A DNA stretch of 64,000 bases from Podocnemis expansa (taxonomy: Eukaryota > Chordata > Testudines > Podocnemididae), in assembly GCA_007922195.1 (NCBI GenBank), contig ML682005.1, positions 30,907,042-30,971,041 on the forward strand, read 5' to 3'. This document shows positions 52,501 through 64,000 of this stretch, one piece after another. A model generated the notes under the pieces. It saw only the letters and a program-made list of their open reading frames with translations, made no database searches and was not told where the DNA came from. Both the position numbers and the translations under genes were made by a program. Numbering within the stretch: the stretch's first letter is position 1; each line of letters starts with the position of its first letter.

Positions 52501-53935
52501 GGAATGCCCCAGAACAGCATTCGAGGAGCCTTCATTTTTAGGGGCCAGTGTTCCGGGGCCCCTAAAAATAGAAAAATGGGGTGGAATGCTGCATTACACT
52601 GCATTCTGCCCAGGGCCAGAAGGTGGGAGCAAGCTTTGCTACCTCTCCCCATCTTTTCCAGCACCTCTAGTGGCTCTGCCCCTACCTACCAGGCCCAGGC
52701 AGTACACAGGGCCCAGACCATTTCACCATCCATGTGACCCCTCCTGCCTGCTGGCACCGCAGCTGCAGCCTCCCTCCCCCCACCCTGGCTTGGTTCCTCA
52801 GCCATGTCAACGGCAGTCGTGAGTCCCTGCATGCCCATTCCCTGCCCCATCAGAGCCAAACACTCACAGCATGCCCCTCAGCAGGCAGGTCTGGCAGGAC
52901 TCTAGATGGCTTTTGAAGCCTCCCCTTTTTTCGCACCCCACAGCCTGAGATTGGGAGAGAGCAGCCCAGCAGACAGGTAAGGGGGCTGGGTGTGGGGACA
53001 ATCAGGCAGCCGGCAGGGAAAGGGCACGTTGGGTAGGATGGGAAGAAGGCGTAGGGATGGGGAGGTATGGAAGGTGTTGGGGGGCTGAAGGGTGGTGGAG
53101 ACAAGACAAGGGAGGTAGGGGGTTGGGACAGGGAGCTTAGGGAAGGGGGATGGGGGCTGATGAGGACATGGGGAAAGAAGGGTCTGATTTGGGCACTAGT
53201 GGAGAAGGTTTTGAGGCTGTGCTTCATGTGTGAGGAAACTACTGGTGGGGCTCAAAAATGCCTACCTGGGCTGGATGTGCACATGCATAATGGGAGCCCA
53301 GACAATATGGGAAGGGGGCCCAGCAATAAGGAGGGTTCCTGGGCCCATCAAGTTATACCTGAAACACTACCCAGCTGTGATATCCTGTCGCTACTTAACT
53401 CCCCACTGAGCTTCTTTCCTGCTTATCTTGTTCCTCCCAATTATATATCCTCCATGTTACTCAGACCATTGTCTTATTAGAGCATAAATGTGTCAGAAAT
53501 CCTCACTAGAAACAGATGGGTTGGGTCTAATTAAGCCTGCACCCTTCTCTGTGCTGCAGCATCTTCAGTGACCAAAGGATATAACTAGCTCTCTGTCACA
53601 GTGAGGCAGACCTTATATGCCAGCTTTATTCACTGCTCAGTAAATTACACTTTTAGTGGAGGTGGACTCAAATGAACTGTTTATAATCACAAACATAGGC
53701 AACTTGCTCTATGTCTTGATTATCTGTATAGACAACATTTTCCCCATTCCCAGCTCTAATGTGCAAGTTCTCCATTTTCTTTTTCTCCAGATTAAGTCCA
53801 TTACTAAAGAACTTGTCTTGCATTTCAGATAAATGAAAATGTTATTTGGAATGGGAAAGATGAAAGCAACTTAAGAGATAAATGGCTTTCCTGTCAACAC
53901 AATTCAGAACACGAACAAAATTAATGACATTTCTC
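52501..53935. other. Unassigned GC-richer sequence
   Basis: An inverted pair, TTTTTAGGGGCC at about 52530 and GGGGCCCCTAAAAA at about 52555, suggests a small DNA element. 53000-53230 is strongly purine-biased (GGG/GGA runs), producing misleading long frames on both strands. No gene is recognised. Confidence 0.4.
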
Positions 53936-53939
53936 AATT

Positions 53940-54320
53940 GTGGAGTTGGTGGTACAGGGCACATGGGGCATCAGCCCCAGGTCCCAGTCCCAATGGGGAT
54001 GCAGGGCAGGGCCACCACTGACAGAAGCAGGATCCAGCACTGGCCTCAACTCTAGATGGGGACCTGGGCTGGGCCACTGGTAGCAGCAGAATCTGGTGCT
54101 GGCCCTGACTCCAGAATCTAGCACTGGCCCTAACCCCAGCTGGGGACATGGGCCCAGCAGCAACAAGAGCCTGATCTAGGCCCCAGCCAGTGACCAGGGA
54201 CTAGATCAGGCTTTGGGGTGGATTGGGCCCAGGGGACAAGGCTGATGCAGCAGGGGGCAGGGGTGGGACCCAGACACCAACCTGTTTTTCAAGGCAGCAA
54301 TGCCCCTGTTACTCAACATG
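53940..54320 (+). repeat. Unclassified interspersed repeat, copy 2
   Basis: GATTGGGCCCAGGGGACA...GATGCAGCAGGGGGCAGGGG...GGACCCAGACACC...CAATGCCCCTGTT parallels copy 1 at 46845-46925. The upstream part contains an internal near-tandem of GCACTGGCCC phrases. Confidence 0.6.
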
Positions 54321-55925
54321 CCCACTTTACAAAGGCTTTTGCTACTATAGAGCTTCATGAATCTACAGGTTTTTTTCTCATTTGTTTTAAGCCTTTGTAG
54401 AATCTGTAGAACACGCTGTAAATGATTGTATGAAATAGGAACTCCTCACCACGTGCACAGAGAGCATGCCCAGGGTTCTGCAGTGCTTTTTGCTTTCAAC
54501 ATAGGCAGACAAGCCTATTAAGCACAGAAATCTTGGCTAATGACTGGAGACAATTAGAATTGGGCTCATACCAAACTCTAGTCAAAGTATCGTTCAACGT
54601 TAGGGGAGTTCAGGCCTAAATAAAGGTAAACTTTACGTCTGACTCTTGTCTTTAGAAAGGTCTGAACAAAAACTCTGGCTCCAAATGTACATCAAGTTTC
54701 AGATTTGAATCTCATGGCTCAGAAGCATAGTTAAAAACATGACATAGTTGGGTAATACCTTAAGAACCTTTAACATATGAATTTCTCAGAACCCATTTCC
54801 AGTGCCATTCCTGGAAGTCAGAAGTGAATCAGAAGAGCGTTGACCCTCTGTGAGCCAAAATCTGCCAGTCTAGATTTCCATCTATCTCCATCCCTCTAAG
54901 GGTTTTTGATAGTAACTATCACCATAGCATCAAAGCACTCAGGTCTGTGGAACAGATGTGAATAGAGTGCTAGATAAAATCTGTCCATGAGGAGAAAACT
55001 GCAGTGGCTATAGGTATGGGCTTGGATCCTCTAAAGCAATTGTTCCATTTGGGCCTAATTGCACCCTGTCAAAATATTTTTTTTTTATAAAAATGTAGTT
55101 TCTCAAAAAAAAAAAAAAAGACAAGGAAGTTTTGATTTTCCATTAGGAACACTGAAATTATGGCTCCTCAGCTGCCTGTCTGGAAGGTCCTACCTATTTT
55201 CATCTAAATGTTCCACCAAAAAGTTCAATTTTCAGCAAAAATCTGAACAAAAAATTTCAGTTAAAAACCAAAAGATTTAAATTCATCTAAGTTGACTCAT
55301 GGGAGATGGGATTCAAATATATCATGTTCCAATTCTCCTTTATAGGAGATGATCCATGGTTCGCAGTATCTGTCATACTGCATCATGAAAAGAGAAGGGA
55401 ACTCCTGGTCATGATGTATCATAAGAGATGTAATGTAGGTAGGAGCCTGGCCCAGAGAGGAGAATGGGTTCATGAAGCAATCAAACAACTCCAGTGATAA
55501 ACAACAGCAATTATATGAATGAACATCTCAGTTTGGGAGCATTTTGTTTTATGATTATTTTTTCCCCTATGCTAATCAGATGTTGTTCTCATGTATACAC
55601 ACATATGCACATGAAGAAAGAGTCCTACAAAAACTGGAAACTTGAACAAATCACAAAAGGATTACTATAAACAAATAATGTAGTTACATAGGGGAAAAAT
55701 CAGAAAGGCCAAGGCACCAATTGAGATCAAACTAGCTGAAGGCATAAAGGGTAACATTAAAAAATAATAAGTACATTAGAAATAAGAGAAAGATCAAGGG
55801 CAGCATAGGTCCATTACTCACAGAGGAGGGGGAAAAAAAAAAACTATAACAGAAAATGTGGGACTGGCAGAGGAACTAAATGATTTCTTTGTTTTGGTCT
55901 TCACCAAGAAGGTTGGTGGTGAGAG
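54321..55925. other. Unassigned AT-rich sequence
   Basis: No gene or well-defined repeat. Short A-rich runs lie at about 55105-55120. The two antiparallel 63-codon frames at 55297-55497 mirror each other and carry no motif. Confidence 0.5.
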
Positions 55926-55929
55926 TTTA

Positions 55930-56097
55930 CTCTAAGCATGGGGTTTTAAAAACTCCCAGCTCAGAGCAGCTCTCAGCTAGCCGGAAGCCTCTCTCTTCCA
56001 GCTGGGCAGGGATTGCAGCTGCTGGCCATGTGTGGCCAGCAGCATTCTCTGCACCGGGCAGCAGTGGGGGCGCCATGCAACTTAGGGGGAACATTGT
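55930..56097. mobile_element. CAATGTTCCC-family element, left end eroded
   Basis: CTCTAAGCATGGGG at the left and CAACTTAGGGGGAACATTG at the right. The interior shares the TTTTAAAAACTCCCAGCTCAG motif with the copy at 21624-22140. Confidence 0.65.
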
Positions 56098-57183
56098 TAT
56101 TAACCTATTTCATGACTTTGATGCAAGATTTGTGTACAGGACTTATCCTTGTCATAGAAGTTGCTAAATTTGAATGCTAGGACCTATACATTTATATTTA
56201 TTCATACCATACATAAGCAATTAAAAAATCATTTCCTCCAAGCACCAGTTCCATCAGGGCATCATAAACCTCAGTCACTTGGTAATTCACTGATCTTATA
56301 ATATTAGTGTGGCTCTCCCAGTGACTGTCATTTAGCAACTTCATGGTCAGATCTGTAACCTTGTCTAAGGGTCTTCCACCTGATAGTTGATGCTATAAAT
56401 GGACATAGATCCTTTGCTGTATTCCAAAGAGAAATACTAAATCTAAAAACACTGCATTTGATACAACCAGGTTGCAGGAATTGCAGTCACAAGACAAGAC
56501 AGACAGACAGACAAGAAGGAAGCTCCTGCATTCAGTGGAAGGATTCTTGCCTGAACACCACTGTTTCTTCCCTTTACCTTGGCTCAGCATTCTCAAAATG
56601 CTATTCAAAACATGCATAAAAAATTGTTAGATCTTTACCACTAGAGTTACCCACAGACTATAAACATATAAAGTGTTCTTTTACTGGGATACAGCCACCT
56701 TTGTCATCAACAATCCTTACTATAAATGACATCTTTTCACCTGTGACTAATATTGGGAGTGTTGCCCAATTTTATGGAATAGTACTTTGCTTTGCCTAGC
56801 CACATCAATATATTAACAAGCATCTTCCTTATCATAAGGTCAAACAATTCATTTTGAATTGTTTTGCAGCATTAATGGTCCATAGCTTCTTTATGAATTA
56901 CTGACACACATACTCAAACATGAAGTTGTATTTCCCAAGGAGCTCTACCAAACTGAGGAACTTACCATTATGTTCAGTGAAGAATTTATCCAATGAGCTC
57001 TGGAAAGTCACATTACTCTTGGCAAGTAAATTTGTCCCTTGCTGAAAACAAGAGTGCAGTTTAGTTTCTTATACTGACCTCTTGAAAGCTTCTTCAGGGC
57101 TATATTCATTTTCTACAGGGAAAAACAGACAGTGTCAGTGAGAGCAAATGCCTATGTTCTGCACTCTTAGAAAGTCAAACATT
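56098..57183. other. Unassigned AT-rich sequence
   Basis: Nothing is recognised except a short run of AGAC units (GACAAGACAGACAGACAGAC) near 56491-56510. Confidence 0.5.
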
Positions 57184-57185
57184 AT

Positions 57186-57671
57186 GGCTATGTCTACACT
57201 TAAGTTAGTCTGAATTAACTTAGTTTGAATTAATTAAACTAATAATGGTTAATCTGGACTAACATGTCCCCACTAGAAAGCCAAATCAAACTACTATGTC
57301 CATGGACAGGACTTGCTAGTTCAATTTAGGAGGGGGGCACCATGGGAAGTGTGGCAACATGCCCCGAGAAGGGTCTCGCCCCTACCCAATACATAGAGGA
57401 AGGAACCCTGGGATGAAGAAGGTGAAACTGAATTAATTTGAACTAATGGTTAGTTCAAATGAATGTGGCTCCATCGGCTTATTTCAAACTAATAAGTGCA
57501 AATTAACCATTACTTCGAAATTAAGGGAGGTTTTTAACTTCGAAGAAAGCATTCATTACTTTGAACTAAGGAATTCCTTAGTTCGAAGTAATGAAAGCCA
57601 GTGTAGCCATGCCTTGATTTAGTTCGAATTAATCCTCATTAATTCAAACTAATTTGTAAGTGTAGACATAC
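57186..57671. mobile_element. Palindromic element, TTAATTCGAATTAA type
   Basis: It starts GGCTATGTCTACACTTAAG and ends TAAGTGTAGACATAC. Its repeated internal words are TTAGTTCGAACTAA, TTAATTCGAATTAA and decayed forms such as TTAGTTTGAATTAA. A reduced GC-rich core near 57320-57420 resembles that of the larger elements (GTGTGGCAACATG). About 486 bp, non-coding. Confidence 0.82.
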
Positions 57672-58142
57672 TCAATATGTTAAGCATGGCAAAAGACATA
57701 ACAGTATTTCTTTTATATACTTGTATAGATATGAGTTACATAGATATCACAGGGGTCTCATTAAATATATCTTTTATTAGTTATTACTTAAACACTTCAA
57801 GTCTTAAAACTGAAGTACATTTTCAATAATTACACAATAAAACAAGGTTCAGATATTGCAGCTGGGCTCTCACTTCCCTTAATTTTGTTCTTATATCTCA
57901 CTGACTCATTGGTAACAACCTGTCCCTTACATTCCCTATAAGGGCATGGTTGACAAACATCATTCTAGGAGTTTTGAGGAAAATGTAATTCTCGGGAAAT
58001 CTGGAAAATTCTAGCAGTCTAGTGAAAAAATGAATCCATCTATGGAATACCCGAAACATTTTACATCAAGCTTTCTATTTTCCCTTTTGTATATAAAAAC
58101 AAAAACAGCATCCTGAGCCCAGAGCCTCTCAAGCCTAGCACT
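57672..58142. other. Unassigned AT-rich sequence
   Basis: No feature is recognised between two palindromic elements of the same subtype. Confidence 0.5.
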
Positions 58143-58145
58143 CCA

Positions 58146-58552
58146 GGTACATCTACACTTACAAGGTAGAATTGAATTAACTGAATTAGAACTAATCAAT
58201 TCAAACTAACAACAATTAGTTTGAATTAAGTTAATTCTAATTAACATGGCCACACTAGAAACCCTAATTTGAACTAGCATGTCTACTGCATAGGGAAAAA
58301 TCAATCCATGGCTAATTCAAACTACTAGTTAGTTTGAATTAACATGGATACATTGGGTTAATTTGAACTAATGAGTTTGAATTAGACATCACTTTGAAGG
58401 TAAACCAGATTTTGTAACTTCGGAGTTAGCTTTCATCCATTCAAACTAAGGCATTCCTTTGTTCGAATTAATGAAAACCAGTGTGGCCCCATTTATTTAA
58501 TTCTAATTGACCCTCATCAATTCGAATTAATTGGTAAGTGTAGACATACCCC
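58146..58552. mobile_element. Palindromic element, TTAATTCGAATTAA type
   Basis: The ends are GGTACATCTACACTTA and TAAGTGTAGACATACC, with CCA and CCC as outer triplets. The interior repeats TTAATTCGAATTAA-like words with many CpG-decayed versions and has no GC-rich core. It is 407 bp and shares its subtype with its neighbour 475 bp to the left. Confidence 0.82.
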
Positions 58553-60481
58553 CCAGCTCTGCCCCTAAATTAGGCCCTGTTGACAAGTCATGATGTTTTC
58601 AGTGTATCTTTGTTCCTTTCCCACAGGTTTTTCTCTAAAACATGCTGTTCTTCCATTTAATTTATTTTAAAAATTGTTTTACAGTAGGGTTCAAACTGCC
58701 CTTTCTTCTCAGAAGCCCTAGAGACAAGGTAATGAGATAGTCTAATTTTATTACAACTCTTGTTCATTAGGGAGAAAAAATGTTTCTGTTGAACATTAGA
58801 GACAGAAGTTGTTTCTACAATGCTTGGCAACCACAATTCTAATTAAATATCTGAAAAAGCCTTGTAGATTCCACTGTTTAAACCTTTGAGAATGAAAGTC
58901 TTTACCTGAATTTTACAGACTCAAGGAATTTATAGGAATGGAGGAATTGATTTCAACCAAAAATGTTAGTTTTGTCAGTCACCTGAAATTTCTCTCAGAT
59001 TATAATGAAGACTCACAAATAAATCTTAGTCCCCAATGTAGTTCTGACTCTAATATCCTAGCAAACACCGAATAGGGCCATCATTACTTTTTTGCTAATC
59101 TGTAGTTAAACCCACATTTCCTGCCCACATTCAAACTTCCTGTAATCCCTAGCTCTGTACCAGCTCACAAAGCCTTTGGTTGCTTCCCGTTCTCCTCCCC
59201 TCCCTATCTTCCTTATTAAAAGGCACCCCCGGTTTGTTAGCTTCTCTCTTTCACACACAGCAAATAATGAACTCAAATTTTTCATATTTGGCAGCATATA
59301 ACAAAAACTGTTCAAGGAACTTTAGTTGTAATAGAACTATAACACCCGTCAGAAATCTACAACTGAAAACAAGCAAAAGGCTGTGAAGAAGGTGGGCTCC
59401 AGAACACAGACTACCATAGCATGAAGTAAAAAGGCAGATATAACGGATCACTGCAGAGAAAACTGTTATCAGGAACTTATTTCTTCAGGGATGTGTAAGT
59501 AGAAAGAGAGTGAAGCCAAATGGCCCCTTGTGCCTCCTCCTCCTTTCCATTAGCACAATGGTAGGGTCCCGTGCTTTTGAAGCAGAAGGATCCATAATCT
59601 CCATTACCTCTGTACAGCATCCTAAGTAGTCACAACATACAGCCTCGTGACCACTTTGAAGTCCTGTAAAATCAACAGATTTTGTATATATTAGGTTACA
59701 TAGCTCTGTCATGACTTAGCTACTCTCTTGCCTCATGAAGCTTCATTTTTGCTATCTTAGGAGGCTAATAATGGAAACCACTAACTTTCATGATTGATTC
59801 CTGTTTCTTAGATTTATTTTTTCTTGAGAAAAAGGTGGCTGAAATTTAGTGCCCTCTGTGTGACTACCAGAAAATAAAATTACATTTAAAAAAAACCAAA
59901 CACCTGCAGAATCTCTCTCTCTCCTTCCTTTTTCAGTCCCAAAGCTGTCAATCCTCTGCAAAAATAATGGGGCTTGACAGTTCTGGGGTTAAGAATAATA
60001 TCTTGTTGTCTTATGTCCCAGCAAAACATACTGAGCAATTTATCATAGTCCAAACAGCAGGGCTGTACTATCTCATATGAAATGCAAGAGCTTTATCTAA
60101 AATGTGATCCCAATGTGTGTTTAGTAAATTTAGTTTGAAATACTATGCATTTATTCAGATCATTGTTTCAGTGTTAATCTTCCTTCTGACAGCGACTCAG
60201 ATCTCTTGACTAAACATTGCTATACAAATGCTGCCTTATGCTAATTAAAATGAAGGATTTCAGCTATTGTTTGTTTATTAATTCAGCCAAGATGCTTGTA
60301 AATAAGACAGAGTCTGGGGGCAAAGGAGGGAGGGGAAGAAAGCTTGCATTAAACTTGAAAATTACCTTTGTAATGGAGCTAGCTATTTCCTCTTAGTTTA
60401 TTACAGTCCAGTTACAAACACAATACAATTACAAGTTTAATAAATACATCAAGATATAACATGCTTTTGTAGTTCCTTTGC

Positions 60482-60483
<2 letters not shown>
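58553..60483. other. Unassigned; possible conserved non-coding stretch
   Basis: No exon is recognised. 60140-60310 is unique, low in CpG, and rich in TAAT and ATTA homeodomain-type cores (for example GCTAATTAAAATGAAGG and TTATTAATTCAGCC). This is the texture of deeply conserved vertebrate enhancers, but I have no alignment to show conservation. Confidence 0.35.

Positions 60484-60522
<39 letters not shown>
60484..60522. repeat. (CA)n microsatellite
   Basis: An uninterrupted CA/AC dinucleotide run of about 39 bases, followed by a short C run. Confidence 0.97.
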
Positions 60523-60524
<2 letters not shown>

Positions 60525-61354
60525 CCCCTTGGTAGGAACATCTAACATCACTGAATCTGGCAACACTATTAAATTCAAATTGTTATGAATTGTCTCCTTT
60601 TGCTTTGTTATGTAGAGCAAAGTGATTAATCTTGGACTTTATGTTAATGAAGATGGGCCCTAGGGGCATCCTCAATTAATGAGTCTTGCTTTCCTTACAT
60701 GCCTCATCTCAGTATCTGTTTGGTGAAGAGAGGTAAGCACTAATTTCTCAAGAGCACACTGGTACATCTCACTCAGTCATCTGTAAAGGTGTACAGGAGA
60801 CCAAAGCCAGCTTTTCTCTTTTTTAATGTATGGAAGTTTTGCAGGGGTGCAAATGGCTGAGATGCCATTGTCATCTCTCTCTTCAATGAAACACACACAA
60901 ATCTGTGATCTAAATTCATCACCCCATTCCCAGGGCTTGCTTGTACCCAAGATATTTACACAGCCTCAACTCCCACCTTAGCTGGTTATTTCTATGTTTT
61001 TTTCCTCCTTGTAACTCTCCCTTGTATCAGAAAAATCCCAACCTTTTATACTCTGCTACTGAAGTTAATAAAAACCATAAGATCTGGATGCCCAGAAGAA
61101 TCAGCAAAATACAACAACACTCATGGGCACAAATAGTCTCTGAAGTATTAAGCTGGTACATTTTGAATTTTTGTCTCAATGAAGTTACTATTTTATTATT
61201 TTCCAGTATTATTAATTGTATATTGTGTGCAGTACTTTACTATTCACAGCTACAGCTACTACTTAAAGGGCTTGCAATTTATCACAGGACAACCCATCCT
61301 ATCTCTCTCCTATATCACCCTCTCCTCCCCTCCCCAAAAAGAGCAGAGCAATAC
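60523..61354. other. Unassigned sequence
   Basis: No gene is recognised. 60590-60710, around GCAAAGTGATTAATCTTGG and CAATTAATGAGTCTTGC, again looks like unique, possibly conserved non-coding DNA. The 148-codon frame at 60941-61387 has no recognisable domain and runs into the next transposon. Confidence 0.35.
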
Positions 61355-61357
61355 TTT

Positions 61358-62231
61358 GGCTGTGTTCACACGAGGCTGTTAATTTGAAACCACCACCATT
61401 GTTTTGAATTAAAAGTTGACACATCCAAATGATGTTTCCTTATTCCGAAATAAGGAGCCCCTTTATTCCGAAATAAGGAAAATTATTTAAATATAATAAA
61501 ACCTCGTTATATATCGAAATGAGGGTTATTTCAAAACTGTGGTTTCAAAATAAACCCATCTGGCTCTGTTATATTGATATGCCCCACATATTGATATAAC
61601 AAAATGACCTTCCTCCCAGGGTGCCATGCACATTGGGAGGAAGTCCCACCCCCACTCAGCACCCTGGCCAGGGGTCAGGGGGAGCAGGGGGACCAGCAAG
61701 CGTGTGAGCTGGCTTCACCTGCTGCCCCCACTTGCGGGCAGCAGGCATAGGAGCCAGCTTCACCCACTGTCCCCCCACTGTCGGCAAGCAGAGGCAGCAG
61801 GTGAACCCGGCTCAGGTGCCAGCCACCCCCCTGGCTGGGGGTGACAGGCAAAGCTGGCTCCCGCTCTCGCTGCCCTCTGCTGCCGACAAGCAGAGGCAGT
61901 GGGTGAAGCTGGCTCCAGCATCCACTACCCCACCCCCGGCGCTGCTGGCAAGTTTCCCTGACTGGGGGCTTTTCCCTCTGCCTGGCTCTCCAGGTGAGAA
62001 CCAGGCAGGGGATTGGCTGGCAACATGGCCCTGCCAGGGAGCCATGTTGCCACACCTCCCAGGTGCCCCTCTCCTCAATCGAAACAGCAAGTCCTGTGTC
62101 GGGGCTTGCTATTTTGATTTGGTCATTTTCCTTAATTTGATTTAAGTGAAATCAAATTAAGGATTTTATTTCAAATTAGCTTATTTCAAAATAAGTTATT
62201 TTGAAATAAGCAGCTACATGTGAATGTAGCC
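61358..62231. mobile_element. Palindromic element, TTATTTCGAAATAA type, 874 bp
   Basis: GGCTGTGTTCACACGAGG and ACATGTGAATGTAGCC are the inverted ends. TTT flanks both sides (61355-61357 and 62232-62234). It carries the TATA-rich hairpin at 61568-61600, a GC-rich core, and the segment GGCAACATGGCCCTGCC also found at 22450. Non-coding. Confidence 0.88.
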
Positions 62232-62234
62232 TTT

Positions 62235-64000
62235 GAGTGTAAAGGCACCATTTTACAGAGACCAGTGTAGGATGGTTTCACGGGAAAAGATGAAGCCAGG
62301 GACCACAGAAGGGTGACATAGTTAGAGGAGAAGACAGCCTTACCAGCAATATCCTGCATAGATTGTAGCAGGTGGAGTGAGAAAGTTGTGGAGACAACAA
62401 AAGAGGAGGTTACAGCAATCAGGGTGAGAAGTAACCAAGTCCTCAATTCTGCAGTGTCTATGTTGGGAAAGACTTTTTTTGTACCCCCCCCCACCCCCAC
62501 CCCTCAAAGTCCAAAGCAGAATCAGAACTTTGTTTGACTCACTATTAAAACTGGAACTGTTTCTTGTGAGAAATGTGAGGGTTTTTTTCCCCCCCATTGA
62601 AACATCCTGACTTCTGTTTTTCTCCTCCCAAACTGCTTTAATCACCATGATTATTTAAACCTCCTCTCCTCTGCATTTAAACTCTCCACAATATCCTGAA
62701 GCCAGAGTCCCAGTCACAAATGACCTCTAGAGTATAAAGTGGGCAATACACTTTAGCTCTTTAATACAATGAAGCCATCATTTAAATTGTGACACAGGGG
62801 TCTGCTCATGCAGAGTTCATTATAGCAATAGATGCTAAGTCAAACTAGGATTTCTGAAGTAGGCTTGGAAATAGCATGACATATTTGGGTGATATTGTAG
62901 ACATGACTTTATACAAGACTGATATAGAGTGAAAAGGGAAAAGTAACGTGCTGAAAAAGGCAGATGTGGGCTTGAGAGACAAAGGTGAGTTGTAATCTGG
63001 GAGTAGAAAGAAGAAGGATTTAGAGAACAGATTAGAATTTCTATATGCAGTTGCCACTTTTTTTAATAGGTGCTTAAATTTTGGTGTTAAAGCCATATTT
63101 AGCCTTGTAAGTAACCTAATTTTTAAATGTAGTATAACACCCCATCAGCATATATTAATTTTAATACTGGTTGCTCAACTCTCAGTTCTTTTGAAAACTA
63201 TGTCATATGTGAAGGTGCCTAAAGCTTCATTCCTTCCAGAACACTATGTGAATGGATCCCTGTCCTCACAATTTCATTAGGGTTTTACATGGGAAAAGGT
63301 CTGCCCACCCAGAGCCACTGAATAGGAGTGAGGCCTAAATATGGATTTAGGATCTTTAAAAAACTTGACCATACATATATAGCTTTATTAATATATGCAA
63401 GAATTAAATGGAAGTTCCCTAACCCTTAAATATTAAATAAATAAATGAAACAGACGAAACCAAAAATGCCTTTTCAGTTCAAGTTCCTTTTTTTTTTGCC
63501 ACAAAAAGAAACATATATACTAAACAGAGAGAACTGACATTACTACTTATAGCAATTTAAAGGCTACCTACTGTTTTCTCCACTTGAGCATGAAAATGTT
63601 TAAGCAATTGTATTCAGTATTACACTATACAAACCACTAATGTAAAGAGAGAAGAAGGATAGTTTGCCAGTAAGGTACTGGACAGGGTCAGGGGAAACCT
63701 ACACTCAAACTCCTGTTTTCACTATAGATTTTCTGTAAAATTCCTCCTGGCAAATTACTTAGTCTTAGCCCTAGTCTCTACTGCTACGAGATTTTGGCAG
63801 TAATCTAAGGGAGATACACAGAGTACTTAAAATCCCTCCTATTGCCTACCACCTACTTACTGTGATATCTTCAGTGTCCTGAGTCAAAGAGAAAGCCCTT
63901 CCCACGACTCAGTGTTATTCCTTCTTTAGGTCTTACAGCATCAGCTTCCTGATCAACTGAGTGGGTCTTCACAGACCCACTCAGTCCATTTGAAAGATCA
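62235..64000. other. AT-rich sequence without recognised genes
   Basis: No exon, RNA gene or preserved transposon is seen up to the window end. A C-rich run lies at 62485-62505. Confidence 0.5.

Noticed and set aside
52850..53480. Opposed long frames of 125 and 137 codons
   Set aside because: They follow a purine-biased stretch (GGG/GGA runs), which opens frames on both strands; there is no domain or splice structure.

Overview
The window is vertebrate nuclear DNA in which I find no host protein-coding exon, no tRNA gene and no rRNA gene. It is AT-rich, non-coding background heavily seeded with transposable elements. CR1 LINEs, Ty3/gypsy and DIRS retroelements, an R4/Dong-type LINE, Penelope-like elements (PLEs), a pogo/Tigger transposon, hAT elements and retroviral-type solo LTRs occur together, as do abundant palindromic elements built on TTATTTCGAAATAA-like words. 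That mixture suggests a non-avian sauropsid, most likely a turtle. This is an inference from repeat content; no diagnostic gene is present. The window is probably intergenic or a long intron.

Layout. 1-9.3 kb is mostly unique AT-rich sequence with a hAT element bounded by a perfect 8-bp duplication (1356-1820) and an older composite hAT-like block (2224-4393). 9.3-11.3 kb holds a 1.25-kb solo LTR beside a PLE fragment split by a palindromic element. 12.2-13.4 kb is an old antisense CR1. 14.7-17.2 kb has three small elements with 3-bp target duplications. 17.3-19.0 kb carries two solo LTRs, one with a clean 5-bp duplication. 21.6-22.7 kb is a 1.1-kb palindromic element with another element inside it. 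24.85-25.2 kb has two short tandem arrays, and 25.3-25.6 kb is a PLE copy whose minus strand keeps an intact hammerhead-ribozyme core. 26.46-28.92 kb is a nearly complete Tigger-like transposon.

30.5-37.7 kb is a decayed gypsy element. Its reverse transcriptase is split by a solo LTR and its 3' LTR by a 1.46-kb hAT element that itself holds two further insertions. 37.96-43.73 kb is a DIRS-type element with inverted termini and an internal complementary region. A palindromic element and a PLE with a GIY-YIG endonuclease have inserted into it, and its reverse transcriptase is gone. 44.3-45.6 kb is the largest palindromic element, next to a broken coiled-coil-type reading frame on the minus strand. 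47.6-51 kb is a nearly full-length R4/Dong LINE on the minus strand, meeting a second copy tail to tail at an AT-rich spacer. 51.4-64 kb returns to mostly unique sequence with scattered elements.

The coding sequences are all parasitic and all broken to some degree. The most informative signals are the hammerhead ribozymes in the PLEs, and a family of elements that share the terminus GGCTATGTCTACAC while their internal palindromic word changes from copy to copy within the frame TTAnnTCGAnnTAA.
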